Origin: Okeania sp. SIO1I7
GTDB lineage: Bacteria; Cyanobacteriota; Cyanobacteriia; Cyanobacteriales; Microcoleaceae
Length of the DNA: 64,000 nt
Assembly: GCA_010672585.1 (NCBI GenBank)
Contig: JAAHGF010000001.1
Coordinates: forward strand, 310,001 to 374,000
Reading direction: 5' to 3'
Of this stretch, positions 18,373 through 27,385 are shown piece after piece. Numbering within the stretch: position 1 is the first letter of the stretch; every line of letters begins with the position of its first letter. The notes beneath the pieces are model-generated. The model saw only the letters and a program-made list of their open reading frames with translations, searched no databases and was not told where the DNA came from. The translations under genes were made by a program, and so were the position numbers.

Positions 18373-18705
18373 GATGAATAATCAGCTTTTGCCTCTATTA
18401 ATTAATCAGCTACAATCTCAAATTTTATGCAAATTAAGATTTACTGTTCAGTCGGGACAATTTATTTTCAATCTTTCATCTGAAATGTATATAACAATCG
18501 AAGGAAAAATTAGGATATATCAAAAGCTTAAAATTCAGACAACGCCAGATTTTTCCTTCTCTGGTATCCACTAAGCGTGATGTACACCCATCGCGGGCAA
18601 GATGCCCGCACTTGCATTCATTCAATTGTTAATTTCTGTACTTCTGATGCGAGGAATCTGCTGTAACTAAACGTCTAGATAACTAAATGCCTTCTTCCTT
18701 CTTAC

Positions 18706-18909
18706 TTAATCAATTATCCAATAACCATTTTCTCGCCAATATTGTTCTCTTAAAGCTGCTTCTAAATCATCTTCTCTAATCCAACCTTGAAATAATAAAA
18801 GCTCACCAATTTTTTGATGACATGAAGTCTGAATATCTATTACTTGATTTAATTGAGCTTCAGAAATTAATTGTCTGCGGATTAGAATTTCGCCTATTTT
18901 CATCATCAT
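18706..18909 (-). CDS. Stand-alone MshEN / GspE N-terminal-like domain
   Basis: 67 residues (MMMKIGEILIRRQLISEA, then QKIGELLLFQGWIREDDL and ALREQYWRENGYWIID). This is the IGEILxxxxLIxxxQLxxxLxxQ pattern of the domain found at the N-terminus of type II secretion/pilus ATPases, where some members (MshEN) bind cyclic di-GMP. Short stand-alone versions occur in cyanobacteria. No ATPase domain follows. The intrinsic terminator downstream marks the end of its transcript. A signalling role is inferred. Confidence 0.65.
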   Translation of the reverse strand: MMMKIGEILIRRQLISEAQLNQVIDIQTSCHQKIGELLLFQGWIREDDLEAALREQYWRENGYWIID

Positions 18910-19202
18910 ATTTCACCTATTTGAGATTGATATAATTTTCGATAGGCACTCTAATAATTGACGTCATATATTAAGTGTCTATTTTTCTTTATACTTATTA
19001 ATCAGCTAGTTTCTGGAAAATTACGCAAAATTCGATCTAGCTCGGAATAAGTAGTAAGAACTCAAAGCGTCTTACTCTATTATTCATCAACAAAACATGG
19101 CTATTTTACAGATATTATCGGCATCGTTTACAAAACTTAATATTTTCAATGTATAGACATTTCCATTCTACTAAACTCACCCAAAGCATTCAAAAAAAAT
19201 GA

Positions 19203-19556
19203 TTATTCATTTGACACTTCTTGATAGGGTATCTCGATAAAATCACTAACAACATTAGCTAATTTTTTAACTTTTTCAATGTCAGAATCATATATTAAAC
19301 TTATTTTCCGCTGATGATTTCGATTTTCTGCTGGTAATACTACCTTTAAGTCATAAGATTTATCTTCATCACTATTTGTGTAACTTTTTAGAATTAATTC
19401 TTGGATTTGGGCAAAAGAATAGTGTTTGGTTTTACTACCCAATAAAGAAAAGACTTTGTAGGTTAATTGTCGTTCACTTTTATTAAGTCCCATCTCCGAT
19501 AAAATTATTAAACTAATAAACAGTGGTATTCCTATCCAGGGAAAAACAAAAAGCAA
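19203..19556 (-). CDS. Small membrane protein, probably 5'-truncated
   Basis: 117 residues from a TTG start. A hydrophobic segment (about 3-22, FPWIGIPLFISLIIL) is followed by a soluble beta-rich part (AQIQELILKSY, YDLKVVLPAENRNHQRKISLIY). The same frame stays open upstream (FKCTGKEIVLKDELSTRFASS) to a TAG near 19621, beyond which it continues as WLPNSGITGEIIWK. This suggests a longer ancestral protein cut by a nonsense codon. Family unknown; the tail resembles membrane proteins with a PH-like domain, but weakly. Confidence 0.4.
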   Translation of the reverse strand: MLFVFPWIGIPLFISLIILSEMGLNKSERQLTYKVFSLLGSKTKHYSFAQIQELILKSYTNSDEDKSYDLKVVLPAENRNHQRKISLIYDSDIEKVKKLANVVSDFIEIPYQEVSNE

Positions 19557-19781
19557 CGAGGATGCAAAACGAGTAGATAATTCGTCTTTGAGGACAATTT
19601 CTTTTCCAGTACACTTAAACTATTTCCATATAATTTCTCCTGTGATACCTGAATTGGGCAACCATATATCTATAGATAGAGAAGGTTCCCAAATGAAGAT
19701 TTACTAATTTATCAGGCACAACCGAAAAATTTATGCAAAATTCTAGGAATTAAATTTATTACCATGTCCGTTGAGCTATTG

Positions 19782-19888
19782 GTAGGGTGTGTTAGCGCTA
19801 GCGTAACGCACCGCACTTTATGGGTTAAGAATGGTTTGGTTTCTTTTTGTCCATAGATGGTGCGTTACATTTCATTAACGCACCCTAC
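19782..19888. repeat. GTAGGGTG-ended dispersed repeat, copy 3
   Basis: GTAGGGTGTGTTA at the left mirrors TAACGCACCCTAC at the right. The remaining sequence of 19557-19954 is spacer with CTTCTTC heptamers at 19914-19946. Confidence 0.6.
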
Positions 19889-19954
19889 TGGACTATCTGC
19901 TTTTTGCTTTTTGCTTCTTCCTTCTTCCTTCTTCCTTCTTCCTTCTTCAAAACA

Positions 19955-20471
19955 TTAACGAATGGGACTATATCCAGCTTCTTCAATTAACTTTTGTCCT
20001 TCATCTGTCAACAGTAATTTTCCATAAGCTTCTCCAGCTTTTTCATCAAAAGAACCATCTTTTTTCACAATCACAAATAACCGTCTCGAAATCGGATATG
20101 TTCCATTTTCAAATGTTTCTAAATTCGGTTGGTTACGCTGTTCAGGACAATTTTCTGGTGGCACAAATTCACCTTGGTCGCCATCGATTATCGTCAGAAT
20201 CTAGCCATTGATTAAGATGAGTTTTGACCAGTTTTCTTTGTTCTGAACTGGAGAAAGAAATAGTTTTTTTGGGGCTAATTCTAGTAGAAATTTTACGAAC
20301 TTTTTCTAATTGGTGATAAGCTAACTGCCAATTACTCAATGATGATTCTAATTCTGGTGGTAAAGCTGGTAAAAAACCATCAATAGAATCAAATTTACCA
20401 TCATTAGCAGTGAGAGTTACATGAAATCCAGGGGCTTCAGTTTCGAGAAGTTTAATCTTAATAATACTCAT
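19955..20471 (-). pseudogene. Collapsed CHAT receptor joined to a PstS-like tail
   Basis: Two fragments in different frames meet near 20165. The upstream one (20169-20471, 100 codons) matches the N-terminal 101 residues of the CHAT protein at 23948-26575: GFHVTLTANDGKFDSIDGFL and HLNQWLDSDDNRWRP align with GFHVILNSIGANFEPIDGFL and TLNQWLDSGDINWQP. The downstream one (GEFVPPENCPEQRN, NGTYPISRRLFVIVKKDG, LLLTDEGQKLIEEAGYSPIR) is the C-terminus of a phosphate-binding (PstS/SphX) type protein. A large internal deletion with a frame change explains both. The ancestor may have been a CHAT-TM-phosphate-binding receptor parallel to its neighbours; that is inference. Confidence 0.65.
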
Positions 20472-20498
20472 AGTTACATCCTATTTTAATGTTTATAA

Positions 20499-20650
20499 GG
20501 AAGAAGGAAGAAGTAAGAAGGAAGAAGGAAGAAGGAAGAAGGAAGTTATAAGTTAAAAGTAAGAAGTCAAAAGTAAGAAGGAAGGAAGTTATAAGTCAAA
20601 AGTTAAAAGTTAAAAGTAAGAAGGAAGGAAGTTATAATTCAAAAGTAAGA
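20499..20650. repeat. GGAAGAA and AAAAGTT/AAAAGTC heptamer repeats
   Basis: Runs of GGAAGAA pass into AGTTATAAGTCAAAAGTTAA-type tracts. Similar mixed runs recur at 29180-29360 and 40425-40510. No coding capacity. Confidence 0.85.
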
Positions 20651-20683
20651 AGTAATATGAAATACAAAAATTGTGCTACTTAC

Positions 20684-20921
20684 CGAATAATTATAGCGGT
20701 TTTCATTAACATAGAATACAACTATTTCTGTAACTTATTAAACTTTAGGTATATCTATAATTTTTACTGTAGTCTACCTTTGTGAAAACCGCTATAAGGT
20801 TTAAAGCCTCTCCTTTAAAGGGATAAACAAGAAAAAATTTTCCTTTGAATCAATCCTCTTATTTTCAAGGAGAGGTAATAATTAATTATTAATTATTAAT
20901 GATTAATTATTAATTGTTGAA
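20684..20921 (+). mobile_element. IS605-like miniature element carrying a nested TA-flanked MITE
   Basis: It is preceded by TTAC (20680-20683), starts CGAATAATTA and ends GTTGAA. Without the insert at about 20693-20796 it reads CGAATAATTAAGGTTTAAAG, identical to the copy at 29404. It overlaps the 3' end of the next minus-strand gene and supplies that gene's last four residues and stop codon. Confidence 0.75.
20693..20796. mobile_element. TA-flanked MITE with AGCGGTTTTCA ends
   Basis: TAGCGGTTTTCA at the left and TGAAAACCGCTA at the right, inside TA dinucleotides. The empty target is seen in the sister element at 29404-29513 (AATTAAGG). A relative with ends TACAGCGCTTTTCA and TGAAAACCGCTGTA is at 48497-48600. 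Confidence 0.75.
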
Positions 20922-22402
20922 CTCCCCTCCTCCAAGATAATAAATTCATATTTGCCAGATTTAGCATTAGGTTTTACTTGAACTAATACTGATTTATCTA
21001 TATCGAGAAACTGGCGATCGCCTAACTCGCTAAATCTAATTTTTCCAGTTACTCCTTCTACTAAAAAATCAGGACTAGACAAGATTCTTTGTAATTTTTG
21101 ACGAGAGTAATTTCCCGCCATTTCATCCACAGCTTTCATAATAGTTTGAGTAGCATCATAAGATGTAGCAGTACGCCAATTAATTTCAGCATTCCAAAAC
21201 TTTTGAGCTGTTTGATTAAATTCAGAGTTAGGGTGACGATGCCAAGGAATAGCAACTGTCAAATTATTCTGAGCTGCTTCTTCTCCAGCATCATTTACTA
21301 CTCGATAATTATAGATAGAATCTCCCCCTAATAATTCTAATCCTTTAGCATTATCAATTACTCCAATAGCTTTAGTTAAAGTTATGTCAGTTGCCGGAAC
21401 TAATAACATTAGTTCAGCACCTTGATTTTTTGCCTGTTCAACACAGTCTTGGGCACTGAAATTTCCAGCGTCAAGATAACATTTATGCACAAATTTTTTC
21501 ATTTTCAATAGCATCTCAAATTCTCTAGTAAGAGATTCACTATATTCATTATTTGGTACATAAGCTACTGCTACACTTTTCTCTAGAAAAATTTCCTGAT
21601 TCAAATAGTTGAATAAAGTTTCGGCTGCAATTCGATCGCTAGGGGGAATTTTAAATACAAATTTGCCAAAGTTAGATAATCTAGTTGAGGTGCTGGTAGG
21701 AGAAATTACTACTAATTTATTTTTATTATAAACCTGTCCAGCTTGGAGAGTCATTTCACTGGAATAATGACCTATAACGGCAAGAATTTCTCGTTTTTTT
21801 ACTAAATATTCGGCAATTTGTTTTGCTGTTTCTGGTTGATATTTATCGTCAGTAATGGTGACTTGTAAAAATTTATTGTTAAGACTGCCTTGGCAATTTA
21901 GTTTACTTTGAGTATCTTCAACTGCGAGAGAAATTTCAGATAAACCACAATTAAATTCACTTTGGAATTGAGCAACTCCTCGCAAAATTTCCTGGGCAAT
22001 ATTAGGTTCTCCAGCAGCAGGAATACTAACTGCTATTTGTAATATTTTTCCAGTTTGATTGAGTATTTTTGTTTGTTTGGCAATGGCATTGTTCAAAAAG
22101 ATTACTGTTTCTGGGTCATTTTTATAGCTATTCAGAGATTTGCGGAATTGGTAAATAGCACTACTAAATCTTTTGTTGTTGAAGTCTTCCATTCCTAATT
22201 TTTTTTCTGAGGATATTTTCCCAGAAGGAAACATGGTTTTTTCGCCAATGCTACTATTAATTTTTGGAATCTCTGGAATTATGGTTTTAATTAATTGGTC
22301 TACATCTTTGAGTAGTAGAATAGCTGCAATGGATAATCCTGCCAATTCTAAGGGTAGTTTGGCTCGCTGAAGAAATCTGTACCAAATATTTTGTTGAGTC
22401 AT
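20903..22402 (-). CDS. Membrane-anchored TPR plus periplasmic-binding protein (no CHAT)
   Basis: About 499 residues from ATG 22402; an in-frame start further up (22519) would add residues from repeat sequence. One membrane segment (ELAGLSIAAILLL) is followed by a TPR-like unit (EDFNNKRFSSAIYQFRKSL, then NDPETVIFLNNAIAKQ). A type 1 periplasmic-binding domain (Peripla_BP_6, the Leu/Ile/Val-binding fold) runs from about IAVSIPAAGEPNIAQEILRG to the end. The last 430 residues are strongly similar to the C-terminal part of the CHAT protein at 23948-26575, including VVISPTSTSTRLS and LLGGDSIYNYRV. It looks like a duplicate that lost, or never had, the caspase domain. No ABC permease is near. Confidence 0.85.
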   Translation of the reverse strand: MTQQNIWYRFLQRAKLPLELAGLSIAAILLLKDVDQLIKTIIPEIPKINSSIGEKTMFPSGKISSEKKLGMEDFNNKRFSSAIYQFRKSLNSYKNDPETVIFLNNAIAKQTKILNQTGKILQIAVSIPAAGEPNIAQEILRGVAQFQSEFNCGLSEISLAVEDTQSKLNCQGSLNNKFLQVTITDDKYQPETAKQIAEYLVKKREILAVIGHYSSEMTLQAGQVYNKNKLVVISPTSTSTRLSNFGKFVFKIPPSDRIAAETLFNYLNQEIFLEKSVAVAYVPNNEYSESLTREFEMLLKMKKFVHKCYLDAGNFSAQDCVEQAKNQGAELMLLVPATDITLTKAIGVIDNAKGLELLGGDSIYNYRVVNDAGEEAAQNNLTVAIPWHRHPNSEFNQTAQKFWNAEINWRTATSYDATQTIMKAVDEMAGNYSRQKLQRILSSPDFLVEGVTGKIRFSELGDRQFLDIDKSVLVQVKPNAKSGKYEFIILEEGSSTINN

Positions 22403-23152
22403 TTTATAGATAATAAGTAATAGGTTTATTGGTAATAGTTTAACAATTAATTTAGGTGTTAGGTATTGGGTATTGGGTGTTATACGAATTTTATCAAAAT
22501 AACATGGGTCTAATACCAATTTGAAAAAAGAATGTTACGAGTAGTAAGAGCGATAAAAAAACTTTACAGGAGATGTCCCTTTGATTAAAAAGATAATTTA
22601 CGCCCTAAAAAATGGTATTAAAACAATTCATTCTGACTCCTGACTCCTAAGAAATACCCTAGATATTTGTAGCAAACATTTATTAATTTGGTATCAAACC
22701 TCGCCTTTTCAGGCGAAATATTTTTGGAGAGTTGCTCACCCATCCCCGTTACAAAAATAACTTCTGACTTCTGACTTCTGACTTCATTAAGTGAGGTGGC
22801 AAATATAGCAATGTGCGCTGGCATATTTACAAATTACAAGAACTGTCCAATAGCTAAAAGCCTTATATTATAGGTTTTTTATTCCCCCTGTTGCCTGTTG
22901 CCTGTTGCCTGCGCACAGCGCTATAATTCTGACTTATATCAAGTCTCATTAATTAGCCATAATAAAAATGTTTTCTCTGATAAATTATCCCTGTTCTATT
23001 TTCCCTATTCCCTAAAATTTTTATTGTGGTTGTTTAAAGATACATGATATTAATAACTACTTGAAATAACTCTAGTTTAACAACTTTAAGCTATCAGTTT
23101 TAGTTAAAATATCAGCCTTGTAGATGCAGGATAATTTGCCAGTTTTGCAACC

Positions 23153-23847
23153 TTCAATAATTTATAATTTAGAATGCGCGAATTACCTCTCCTTGAAAAG
23201 AATGAGGGTAAGCATTCAGCTATTAGCAGTCAGCTATCAGCTACAAGACTCTCTACTTAAAGGACGGTGTTTAAATTAACAACTGACTTTAAGGACCAGG
23301 GAGGCAACTTTTGTAGTAAGACGGTTCATAAAATTTTTCCCCTAAACTAAAAGCAATAGCTGATAGCTGATGGCTGACGGCTGAATGCTTACGAATGAGG
23401 ATTGACGAACAGGAAAATTTTTATTTATTATCCCCTTAAAAGGGGAGGCTTTATAAACATCTTTATTAACATAAAACGTAGACATTAGAGCTGATTTATA
23501 AAGTAAATATTAAGGCGCTGAATTAGTTGCTCTACTTAGCTTTCAGGATTTTTGCCAAGTAAATTTATAATTGCTAAAAGCTAGGTAATATAAGACTTTT
23601 GGGGAAGTTTACAAATCAGCTCTTATAGATAAGTTATGTAACAGCATTTCAAAGATTTTTGCCAGAGAAAAAGTGTATTAAAAAGTAGATTTTTTTTGAG
23701 AAATTAAGTAGTTTTTCCTATCTACTACGATTCTTTCTCCCTTCTCCCCTACTCCCTACTCCCCTACTCCCCTAATCCACACAAGGTTTTCAGGAGTTCC
23801 TGATAAGGGAGAGCTTAAAAGGGGAGGCTTTAAATAACAATATTTCG
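23153..23847 (-). mobile_element. Reverse-oriented IS605-like element(s) with insertions
   Basis: Starts TTCAATAATTTATAA, the mirror of the family's right end, and finishes TATTTCG followed by GTAA at 23848, the mirror of TTAC. Two left-hairpin segments (CCCCTTAAAAGGGGAGGCTTT near 23433, CTTAAAAGGGGAGGCTTTA near 23812) suggest two copies or an internal duplication. A different element (23208-23392) is inserted in it. The rest of 22403-23152 holds degraded repeats and heptamers only. Confidence 0.55.
23208..23392. mobile_element. GTAAGCATT-family MITE, 185 bp, with 8-bp target duplication
   Basis: It begins GTAAGCATTCAGC and ends GCTGAATGCTTAC. Exact duplicates GAATGAGG flank it (23200-23207 and 23393-23400). 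Removing element and one duplicate rebuilds the right hairpin region of the host IS605-like element, proving the order of insertion. Confidence 0.88.
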
Positions 23848-23947
23848 GTAATAGTATTGATTGAACTTGGGACAAATTACCTAATTATGTCAGTTCTAAT
23901 TACCTCAGCTCTAATTAAAAGAAAAAGGATGTATTTCGGTTTCTTTC

Positions 23948-26575
23948 CTAATCACAGTTTTTTCCGCTCCAGGTCTCCCCACACTCCTCTACTCCCCTAC
24001 TTCCCTCCTCCAGAATTACAAATTCATATTTTCCAGATTTAACACTAGGTTTAACTTGAACTAACAGTGGTTTATCCTTCTCGACAAACTGCCGATCGCC
24101 TAACTCTCCAAATCTAATTTTTCCTGTTACTCCTTCTAGATAAAAATCACGACTAGATAAAATACTTTGTAACTGTTTACGAGAATAATTCCCCATCATT
24201 TCATCTACAGCTTTAATAATAGTTTTAGTAGCATCATAAGATGTAGCAGTACGCCAATTAATTTCCGCATTCCAAAACTTTCGAGCTGTTTGACTAAATT
24301 GAGAATGGGGGTGACGATGCCAAGGAATAGCAAGGGTTAAATTTGCTCGGTATGCTTGTTGACCCGCATCCTTTAATACCCTGGGATTATAAATAGAATC
24401 TCCACCCAATAATTTCAACTCTTTAGCATTATTAATGATGCTGGTAACACTAATCAAAGTTCTGTCTGTAGCAGGGACTAAAAGTATTATTTCTGCGCCT
24501 CGATTTTGTGCTTCTTCCACACAGTCACTGGCACTAAAATTTCCGGATAAAATATTGCACTTATATACGAATTTTTCTGGCAATAGTTTATTAAATTCTT
24601 TAGCTAAAGACTCACTATAACTATTACCAGGTATATAGGCAACTGCTATTTTTTTCTCTGCCCAGTTTTGTCGGTCTAAATAATTTAATAGAGTTTGAGC
24701 TGCTAGACGATCGTTCGGGGCAATTTTAAATACAAATTTGCCAAATTTTGATAATCTAGTTGAGGTGCTAGTAGGAGAAATTACTACTAATTTATTTTTA
24801 TTATAAATCTCTCCTGCTTGTAAAGTCATATCACTAGAAGAGTGACCAATAACGGCAAGAATTTCTTCTTTTTCTACTAATACTTGAGCAATTTCTTCTG
24901 CAGTTGCTGGCAAATATTCATCATCAGCAATAGTAACTTTTAAAAATTTACCATTGAAACTACCAGGGCAATTTAGTTGATTTTCAGGATTTTTAATAGC
25001 CAGAGAAATTTCCGATAAACCACAATTAAATTCGCTTTGAGCTTGAGCAACTCCTCGCAAAATTTCCTGGGAAATATCTGATTCCTGACTAATAGGAACA
25101 CTAACTGCTATTTCTATCTTTTGCCCAATATTTGTAGCAGATTTTTGTTGAGCAATGGCATTATTCAAATAAATCAAAATTTCCGGGTCATTTTTCTTGA
25201 CTTGGAGAGACTGGCGAAATTTAGCGATCGCCTGAGCAAAATTACCATTATAAAATTGTTCAATTCCTTCTTGTTTTGCTGGATTTATCTCTGAAGAAAT
25301 TAACAACTTTTCCCCCTGACTAATATTTTGTAAAATTGCTGGTTGTATCCCGGTCGTTTTAGTTTCAGTGAATTGATTTTTAACTAAATTTATCGCCAAA
25401 ATCACCAATAAAATTCCTGCTGTTATTCCTAAAGGCAGCTTAAATTTACTGATAAAATTCTGCCATAAATTGGGATAAATTAACTGCTGCCAACTCAGAG
25501 GATGAGACAAAGCTGTTTCTTGAATACAAAGAGTAGGTAACCACATTGCCCCTGGATATTCAGACTCAAAATGTTCTAATCTTTCTCGAGCTATTCTCAT
25601 AGATTTAAATAGAGATTTATTATTGGCAAATTCCGCAAAAAAATACTCTAAAAATTTCACTGCCACCAGGTCAGGAACAGGTTCTCGCATGACAATAATT
25701 CGTGATAAACCAAGCTTGGCTAACTGATTTGCTAAACCCAAACCATCACAAGAATTAAAAATTGCCAACTGCAACCCATTATCTATTGCATATCTCAAAG
25801 AATTTTTAAACTCTTTAATACTTAATTTATCCCGTTCATTCAAATATATCCAACCAATTGAACCATCTTCTTTACTACAACTATGCCCGGCAAAAATCAA
25901 TATATGATAACCAGGTTCCTCGCGCAAAGCATCAGATAAAATTTCTTGTGTTGGTTGATTTAAAAATCTTACTTCTGCACCCTTTTCTTTTAACTTTTGA
26001 ATTACTTCTAAATCCAATTGTGTATTAATACCATCACTCTTACCAACTATGGCAATAATTCTTACTTTTGAGGATTTACGAGGCCGTCTAAACTTTCCTT
26101 TACCTCTAACTCGAATAGCAATTTCTGTTTGAGGGAAACGATACTGAAATAAATTCCATTCTTGCCAAGGAATGCGACATAAATTAGGATTTTGAATATC
26201 CAAAAATAAGCGAATTTCTGAATCATAATTTCCTAGAGAAGTTAACACAGAAATTAATTCATCTCGTACAGGTTGCCAATTAATATCGCCACTATCTAAC
26301 CATTGATTAAGAGTTATTTTAACTTGTTCTTTTTCCTCATAACTAGAATAATTAACTACTGATTGTGGACTAATACGAGTTGCTACTTTTCTCACATCTT
26401 CTAACTGAGAATAAGCTGACTGCCATTGATTAAACGATTTTTCTAATTCAGCAGGTAAGCATGGTAAAAAACCATCAATAGGCTCAAAGTTAGCACCGAT
26501 TGAATTTAAAATCACATGAAACCCATTTTGACCACTATCTATAAGTTTAATCTTAATAATTTTAATAGTTTCCAT
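23948..26575 (-). CDS. CHAT-TM-TPR-periplasmic-binding fusion receptor
   Basis: An 875-residue protein. Residues 1-120 form an N-terminal domain seen again in the fragment at 20169-20471. A CHAT caspase-like protease domain covers about 165-355, with the catalytic pair H231 (FAGHS) and C276 (FNSCDGLG) intact. One membrane helix lies at 379-398. A TPR-like unit (QFYNGNFAQAIAKFRQSL) covers about 430-475, and a type 1 periplasmic-binding domain (Peripla_BP_6) about 490-860. The predicted topology puts the protease in the cytoplasm and the ligand-binding fold outside, making a one-chain receptor. The DUF1822 and sigma-factor genes lie 0.8 kb upstream on the same strand. CHAT proteins in bacteria act in immunity and cell-death systems. 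Ligand and substrate are unknown. The last 15 residues run into low-quality sequence. Confidence 0.9.
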   Translation of the reverse strand: METIKIIKIKLIDSGQNGFHVILNSIGANFEPIDGFLPCLPAELEKSFNQWQSAYSQLEDVRKVATRISPQSVVNYSSYEEKEQVKITLNQWLDSGDINWQPVRDELISVLTSLGNYDSEIRLFLDIQNPNLCRIPWQEWNLFQYRFPQTEIAIRVRGKGKFRRPRKSSKVRIIAIVGKSDGINTQLDLEVIQKLKEKGAEVRFLNQPTQEILSDALREEPGYHILIFAGHSCSKEDGSIGWIYLNERDKLSIKEFKNSLRYAIDNGLQLAIFNSCDGLGLANQLAKLGLSRIIVMREPVPDLVAVKFLEYFFAEFANNKSLFKSMRIARERLEHFESEYPGAMWLPTLCIQETALSHPLSWQQLIYPNLWQNFISKFKLPLGITAGILLVILAINLVKNQFTETKTTGIQPAILQNISQGEKLLISSEINPAKQEGIEQFYNGNFAQAIAKFRQSLQVKKNDPEILIYLNNAIAQQKSATNIGQKIEIAVSVPISQESDISQEILRGVAQAQSEFNCGLSEISLAIKNPENQLNCPGSFNGKFLKVTIADDEYLPATAEEIAQVLVEKEEILAVIGHSSSDMTLQAGEIYNKNKLVVISPTSTSTRLSKFGKFVFKIAPNDRLAAQTLLNYLDRQNWAEKKIAVAYIPGNSYSESLAKEFNKLLPEKFVYKCNILSGNFSASDCVEEAQNRGAEIILLVPATDRTLISVTSIINNAKELKLLGGDSIYNPRVLKDAGQQAYRANLTLAIPWHRHPHSQFSQTARKFWNAEINWRTATSYDATKTIIKAVDEMMGNYSRKQLQSILSSRDFYLEGVTGKIRFGELGDRQFVEKDKPLLVQVKPSVKSGKYEFVILEEGSRGVEECGETWSGKNCD

Positions 26576-26656
26576 ATTTATCTACCATAATCTTAAATGT
26601 AAGCATTCAGCCGTCAGCTATCAGTCATCAGCTATTACTTTTTTTTTAGTTTTATA

Positions 26657-27068
26657 TCATGTTCCCCCTCCGGGGGAGCTACGCTAACGGATAATCAGTT
26701 ATAAATAAAATTTAAGGGCTGAAAGTACCAAATAAATACTGAAATTATCCATACTATTTTACCGAATAATTAATAATTAAATAATTCTGGTTTAAAGCCT
26801 CCCCTTTTAAGGGGAAAAAAGCGGTCGAGGGATGGCGAGGTCCCCTCGCCATATCCAATGGACCAAGAGAAGAAATAATATTTCCTTATATTCAATTCCG
26901 TAACGGTTTTAACCAGAGTTAATTATCAATTATTCATTATTCATTATCCATTAATGAACATATTTCATAAGCATTCCTCCTTTCTTCCCTCCTGAATCCT
27001 GGGGACTCACAACAGTTATTTATAAGTATTCAACCGTTAGCGTAGCTTCCCCCGGAGGGGGAACATAA
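26657..27068. mobile_element. IS630-type MITE with a palindrome in both ends
   Basis: Flanked by TA. The left end TCATGTTC and right end GAACATAA are inverted. Both ends carry the same 24-bp extra block (TTAGCGTAGCT...GGAGGGGG) between CCG and AACAT. The block is absent from relatives at 34921 (TCATGTTCGGTTGAATAC) and 43048-43077. Confidence 0.7.
26763..26958 (+). mobile_element. IS605-like miniature element, 196 bp
   Basis: TTAC lies at 26759-26762, immediately before CGAATAATTAATAATTAA; the right end is TTAATGAA. The left hairpin is CCCCTTTTAAGGGG. It contains the 50-bp palindromic unit (GCGGTCGAGGGATGGCGAGG) also found in the IS630 transposase at 2641-2693. Confidence 0.8.
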
Positions 27069-27385
27069 TATTAGATAAAAGCTTTACGTAAGCATTCAGC
27101 GGTCAGCTATCAGCTATTGCTTTTAGTGAGTAATAAAAGCCATGTTTAATTAAGCTAAAAAAAATATTACTAAAAGTAAGTTCCAAGGTCTATTTTAATT
27201 GAAATTTTCTCCTTAAACACAAGGTTTTATATCAAAGCTAATGTAAGCATTTCCTAATTGAGTCAGAATTAAATTCTACTATCAAAGCTTGCTTTAAAGT
27301 CTATATTAATTAAAATCTTATCATAAGAACTTAGAGCTGACAGCTAATAGCTATTTGCGCAGCATTCTGCAGGAAATGCTTACCC

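Larger units (their letters stand above)
26598..27381. mobile_element. Nested stack of miniature elements
   Basis: The outer ends are GTAAGCATTCAGCCGTCAGC at 26598 and GGAAATGCTTAC ending at 27381. Their flanks TCTTAAAT and CCTTAAAC match at 6 of 8 positions. Inside lie a TA-flanked IS630-type MITE (26657-27068), an IS605-like copy within that (26763-26958), and a further GTAAGCATTCAGCGG start at about 27090. At least three rounds of insertion are recorded. There is no gene in the stretch. Confidence 0.6.

Noticed and set aside
18371-18574. Plus-strand frame of 67 codons
   Set aside because: It starts inside the terminator stem and has no ribosome site or recognisable motif.
22618-22824. Minus-strand frame of 68 codons
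   Set aside because: Built of AGTCAGAAGTCAGAAG heptamers and a dispersed repeat also present near 40680.
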